This document shows positions 59,156 through 64,000 of a stretch of DNA of 64,000 bases, one piece after another. A program made the translations under genes and the position numbers. The DNA is taken from positions 19,034,001 through 19,098,000 of the forward strand of contig OZ316893.1 of assembly GCA_973895155.1 (NCBI GenBank), written 5' to 3'. Position 1 is the first letter of the stretch. Each line of letters opens with the position of its first letter. Source of the DNA: Marsupella aquatica. Its lineage: Eukaryota; Marchantiophyta. The notes beneath the pieces are model-generated. The model made no database searches. It had not been told where the DNA came from and saw only the letters and a list, made by a program, of their open reading frames with translations.

Positions 59156-60259
59156 TGCGCCTTTTCTCGGGCAGTAGAGTCATGGGGAGGTCATGGGCAA
59201 GGAGCTTGCAGGGCTCATTAATGAGCCTCAAAATTGTCATTCAAGATGAATCAGGATATTGGATGGCATAACTCCCGAAGAAGGTGCAATCTCAAGGGTT
59301 TCACTTCCACAAAAATGACACATCACGTGCGACGAAGTATAGGATCATTTTATTGGTTCAAAGGAAAGACTTAAGAAGTTTATGAGAATAACAATAGAGT
59401 CTTTTAAATCAAATTTTGAGACTTATAAGAACATTAGGGTACTCTCAAGATTGCAAAGAAAAGAGGAGTACGCCATGCTAAGGTGCCCTAAATGATCAAC
59501 ATATCAGGCGCTGATGAACACATCAAACTATTACTTATAACCAAAATTTTGGAATATGGAATATTCCAACTTTATAGGGGTTGAAATTTTTTTTTCTTAC
59601 ATTTCAGGGGGTCCGAGGCCTAAAACGTCGCAGGTGATGGGGAGGCATCCATATAGTGAGACCCCCAAGGGTACAATAAAGCACACGCACATTTGAATTT
59701 TGAAAATTTCTTTAATAGTTGTGTACACTATGGACAATGTCTTCATATAAGCAAGGAGGTTGAAGGTGCTACGGCACTTGCAAGCTCCAATGCGGTTGTG
59801 AACTATTTCCTTTGTATAATGAATATTAAAGTGACAATTTATTATAAACAGCTGAGAGGCCGGGGCACAAAGGCTCTAATGTCGCCGCAAACTTGATCAT
59901 TTTTAGCTTGAATACAAAAGCCATATAATTGTATTAAAGAAAACCAGGAAGCCATGGAGCTGCGGCGCTTCAGTGCTCCATTGCGGTTAGGGGCTACAAA
60001 GCTTGCACGATCCATACACTGCATAGTTATTGTTGGCCTACTACACACTACCAACCATGGTGTCCACAAGGTACTTAGTGAACCTGAACTGTGTGGTAAA
60101 AATTTCACAAAAACATTGTTGTATAGAGTGGGCCCCGAGGTCCATTGGGAGTGAATCTGAAACTTTAGGTCCACTGGAAGAGAATCTGCATATTTTGGTC
60201 TGTTAAGTAGAAAAATTACATTTGGAGGTACATTAAATATATCTCTCTATTTAATCAAA

Positions 60260-63200
60260 AGTAGCCCACGTACCCTTGTTTATGCACAAGAAAAGTTCCT
60301 TGTGCCCACAGCATACCCAGAACTAGCAAAACATAGTCTACATGTCACAATTTTGTCTTGCTAGAGAATTACAGCCGATTGTTCATGTACAACATCATCA
60401 TGAATGGTACTGTAGATTTCTAAGCGAATTATAATTTAGCTCTAGTCTAAATTCAAACTATGCACATACCCATTTCTTTATGGCACATTCATACTTTTAA
60501 CGTTTCACTCGATTTTTCTTCTGGGAGCTATTGCCTCGTTCCTGGAAGTTACGTTTGTGGGGTCCTTTCCCCTGATCCCCAAAAATATTTAGATTTAATG
60601 AAATTGGACTAGTATGGGGTGTCTTCGATGTGTCACCTCTCCCCAAAAAAAAGGGGAAAAAAGGTATTTAGTCACCTCGCCAACTTATCAGCCTCACAGC
60701 CGCATGCTGGAGGGGGCCAAATCATAGTTTAGGGGCTCTAGGGAGCATTGGAGTTGCTCAAAAGCGATGGGCCCTGCAGAGGAGGAGCGGGTAATGAACA
60801 AGACAAATTGCGCTGTTCCCAAATTTCGACAAAACTGGAGCCAGAGCAGAAGTGGAGCATTTCAGCCCTGGGTCTGGACCATTATATTAACAACTTATAT
60901 TGAAGGAGCGCCGTGCAGTCTTGAGGGTGGGCCGGGCAATACACTGCGAACCATACCTTTTCCTGTGGTGGTTTCGGCCCAAACGGGTGAGACATGCCCA
61001 TGCTGATGGCACTGGTGGGGCTTCATATAAAGCTCGGTTTAGAATTATTATGTACCGTAGGATAGGAGTCCTGCCTGGCATTGTGCAGTAGGCTGTCATC
61101 TTTTGGATTGAATTTGATTTCCATGGAAAAACAATCGAATCATGGAGTACAGTGTTAGGCTGCCCAAGTTTAACAGGACCATGACCCTAAAGGTACTGGT
61201 GGGGCTTCAACCAAGGCTTGGTTACATGTAGTAGTAGGCTGCCCAGGTCCTACACATGACGCCAAACGATGTGAAAACGTAGCGTGGGCTAAGCGCGAAG
61301 CGCAGGACCATAGGATATACGAAGAGGATAGGCAATCCACATGTGGGAGGCTCAATTCCCAAATTTAGTGATCAAGAGTCGTTGAACAAATCTGGGAGAC
61401 GGCAAAAAGTAAGGGAGGGTCCTCCTCCTATGATTGGGAATAAAGCTTGCCGCTGTTCAAGGAAATGGAAAAATGTGTTTAGGATGCCATCTACACTTCA
61501 CTACAGTAGACTACTAAGCTCCCCTCCAACCGACAAATGTTTTGTCGCTTAGGGTGCCAAATGATGAGAGGATTATTCACAATCGTGTAGAACGTTGACA
61601 TGGTTTTGGATATTTACTTAAACGCATGCAATTGGATCCCAATTATTAGACGTGGCGAGTGAGATACACAATTCTAATAAAAAATTGGATGTTATTCAGT
61701 AGGAGTGCCACTGTTTGTAGCGAGCCTTCAATTTGCTCATCGTCGCTCCCTAACCAAGCAAAAAGGTTGGACACTGAATTCATTGATTATAGATTTTAAG
61801 GTTAGTCATTAAGGGCCCCGCGACACTGTAAAGGGAGCAGGTGACTTTTGCTTGGTCATTGCCTTGCCATAGTGCTACCGATAGTCTCGTTTCCCCATAA
61901 AAGTTGACACATCCAAAAAGAATTGGGCCCTCTTCAGGACACACAATGCTTTGTTTGTCTTTTATGCACCACGTTGTGGGTGCCACTTGGTGTTATAAAT
62001 TGTTTAGCAATTAGCATACAGTACACTCGAGAACAAAGCAGCCAAATCTCCAGCTCCTCCTGACTGTCCTTGTGATTGCACACCTTTTCTCACTAGACCT
62101 TAATTTGTCAGGCTCCTTTTCGGTTATGAATAAAACTGGATAAATTTGCTTCATTGGCCCTTTGGGCTAAAAAAGTTGCTTGTGGGGCCCACAAGTCCCC
62201 ATTCCCTTGATGGGCCCACTTGGTCATTGCTCCTATGAGAAGTTATTGTGGGAAACTTGGGACGCCTTCATCATCCATAGGGGTGATGCAACTGCAAAAC
62301 CCTGGTAGCAGTGTCTAGAGTCATTGAGAAGATAACAAGTCCTAGTCAACGTTGGCAGCTTGATAAATCGACTAATCAGAGTGTCTTACATAATCATGTT
62401 GTGAGCATGTGTTAGTTCCAAGCTCTCAGATGCACAAGTCAAACCGTGAAGTGTGGAAGTTGGGACGTTATGTGCCAACTTGTTCGGTCTCAAACTCTGT
62501 GTGCCACTTTGTTATGACTCTGATTCTTTCTCTAAATTCTATTTAGGTAATCATTTGCTTAACCTTTTGATGTTACCCGTGTCACAATTTACGAATTCCC
62601 TGGTAACTAGGAGCAAAAACAGATTCAAGTTCAAGTGGAAAACATGCTTTTGAACTATGATTGCATAACGTGACTTGCAGCTCATAAGATCTGGGACAAG
62701 TAGGGGAAAAATGGATTCTTTCATTGCTCTTGAGCATTCTCATTGTCTGCAGTGTCGTCAGGAATTATTGGATGTTACTTTTTGGGTCAGAATTCACTTT
62801 GGATGAATGAAACAAAGTATTTGGTTCTTCTGACTGGTGTAATTGGTATATGGGAGAACCTGCCCACTACAGTTGTCCTCTCTTGCAGAGCCCAGATTGG
62901 TCACCCTGACGTAAGGGACTGCAAATCACCAGAGCTGGGAAAAAGAGAGAAATATATACATACATCACACTGGCAAAAAAACAAAAGGCTCGCACTTGGG
63001 ACAAACTATCCCACATGCCAATAAAGGGGAGGCAACATTTAAGGGAACCAAAGAGCCCAATAGCCCAATAGCCCAATAGCCTGAGAGTCCCCAGCAAAAG
63101 TCCCTCACAACAGCAAACGAAAGCTCAGAAAGGGATTGGCTATCACAAGGGTACTAGAAGGCAATTTGCTTTGTTTGCGTTTGTTTTTCACTTAATTCTT
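60260..63200. other. no recognisable gene
   Basis: Short frames only. A 10-bp tandem (AATAGCCCAA, about 63058-63080) is the single simple repeat noted. Confidence 0.4.
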
Positions 63201-63482
63201 GAAATGAAATTACTTCATCCATATAGCATGCTCATCCTGGAACATGCTTCATTTTTTGTTTTTTGTGATATAGAGGTGTTCTAATTAAAATATAAACAGG
63301 ACATTGACTAGGAAGACAATTAGTTATATAGCATGCTCATCCTGGAACATGCTTCATTTTTTGTTTTTTGTGATATAGAGGTGTTCTAATTTAAAATATA
63401 AACAGGACATTGACTAGGAAGACAATTAGTTATATAGCATGCTCATCCTGGAACAATTCTTGAAATGAAATTACTTCATCCA
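63195..63482. repeat. 105-bp tandem repeat with flanking direct repeats
   Basis: The unit starting TAGCATGCTCATCCTGGAAC occurs at 63225, 63329 and 63435 (spacing 104 and 106); the third is truncated. The whole array is flanked by ATTCTTGAAATGAAATTACT, at about 63195 and again at about 63457. Confidence 0.92.
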
Positions 63483-63489
63483 CAAGTGA

Positions 63490-64000
63490 TTTGCATGGCA
63501 CTTCACCCATAACCTCCCCCCCAACTACCCTACACACTCATACATGTAGTGAGAGAGGCGTCATTGTTGGTGTTTCTGTTTCTCCCATCTCCTGTTCAAT
63601 TTAATCTGCCGGATTATACTATTGTGGGTTTGAGCAGCTGGCCCACACTCGGTTGAGGATTTTCCATCCTTCCATTTCCATTGCCAGCAGTTACATTCAT
63701 GTGTTATGCATCAGTTAATTAGAAGGTTCTCTGTAACCTAAGTTTGGAGTGGAAACCTTGTAACTGTATCCCTCGGACTTGCCTTGCACTTCAAATTCTC
63801 AAGAGCTTCCTCTGTGATCTACTCATGCTCTTGTCTTTGCAGATTGCTGATGTGTTTATTCTCTGGGCTAGCCAGAAGACTCAGACTGCTCTGGAGTCAC
63901 CAGGTCTCTAAACTAGCAGCAGAACCTGTTTTGTTTCTAAGCCTGGATAGATTATCTTCCTCTAATCTGGATTGTGGTTTTAAGCTGTTATCCTTCCAAC
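63490..64000. other. right edge, unassigned
   Basis: Pyrimidine-rich text with the LTR-like phrase TCTCCTGTTCAATTTAATCTG and an acceptor-like TTGTCTTTGCAG at 63831-63842. Might be part of a gene or element continuing beyond the window; not enough to call. Confidence 0.25.

Larger units (their letters stand above)
57642..60247. mobile_element. Mutator-like element (MULE), non-autonomous, about 2.6 kb
   Basis: The terminal inverted repeats begin GAGAGATATATTTAATG on both sides (left from 57642, right ending 60247), followed by ACCTCCAAATGTAA on both. Similarity continues loosely for about 100 bp to GGGCCCAC. The flanks are TATTTGATC (57633-57641) and TATTTAATC (60248-60256), a 9-bp target duplication with one mismatch. 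Nine-bp duplications and long inverted repeats are the mark of Mutator-type elements. No transposase was found. Two SINE copies and three palindromes lie inside. Confidence 0.85.

Overview
The window looks like nuclear DNA of a streptophyte plant. It holds spliced genes, Ty1/copia and L1-type retroelements, a tRNA-derived SINE family and a Mutator-type element, together with a BES1/BZR1-type transcription factor gene. The BZR DNA-binding domain reads like the less specialised versions of non-seed plants rather than canonical angiosperm BZR1, so a bryophyte, fern, lycophyte or charophyte is more likely than a crop. The species cannot be named from the sequence alone.

Layout. 1-2094: 3' part of a decayed Ty1/copia element ending in a 3' LTR; a solo LTR of the same family lies at 7321-7665. 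2.1-9.5 kb: transposon debris, including a possible Ty3/gypsy fragment, a foldback element, a pyrimidine-rich minisatellite and a possible Helitron end. 9.6-15.6 kb: a duplicated upstream region followed by an 11-exon MORC ATPase gene with a C-terminal CW zinc finger. 15.6-18.4 kb: spacer with a 91-bp minisatellite. 18478-19861: a four-exon gene for a Bud20/ZNF593-type ribosome-biogenesis zinc-finger protein, whose first intron has the hallmarks of a U12-type AT-AC intron. 21.6-27.1 kb: a nearly complete L1-like LINE on the minus strand, with six 181-bp monomers as its 5' region and a hexamer-repeat tail instead of poly(A). 28-34 kb: two further LINE fragments, one of them a 5'-truncated insertion bounded by a 17-bp target-site duplication, plus a dispersed repeat pair. 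34-47 kb: mostly unannotatable, with one MITE-like element and a possible copia fragment. 47336-50573: a two-exon BES1/BZR1-type gene on the minus strand. 51-64 kb: repeat-derived sequence, including a foldback element, a 2.6-kb non-autonomous Mutator-like element with 9-bp target duplications that carries two SINE copies and three palindromes, and a 105-bp tandem repeat near the right edge.

The three recognisable host genes serve unrelated nuclear functions (chromatin silencing, 60S ribosome maturation, transcription control) and do not form a pathway. MORC and the Bud20-like gene are adjacent and co-oriented about 3 kb apart. Splice sites were chosen by eye from frame continuity and family conservation. 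No alignment or search was run.
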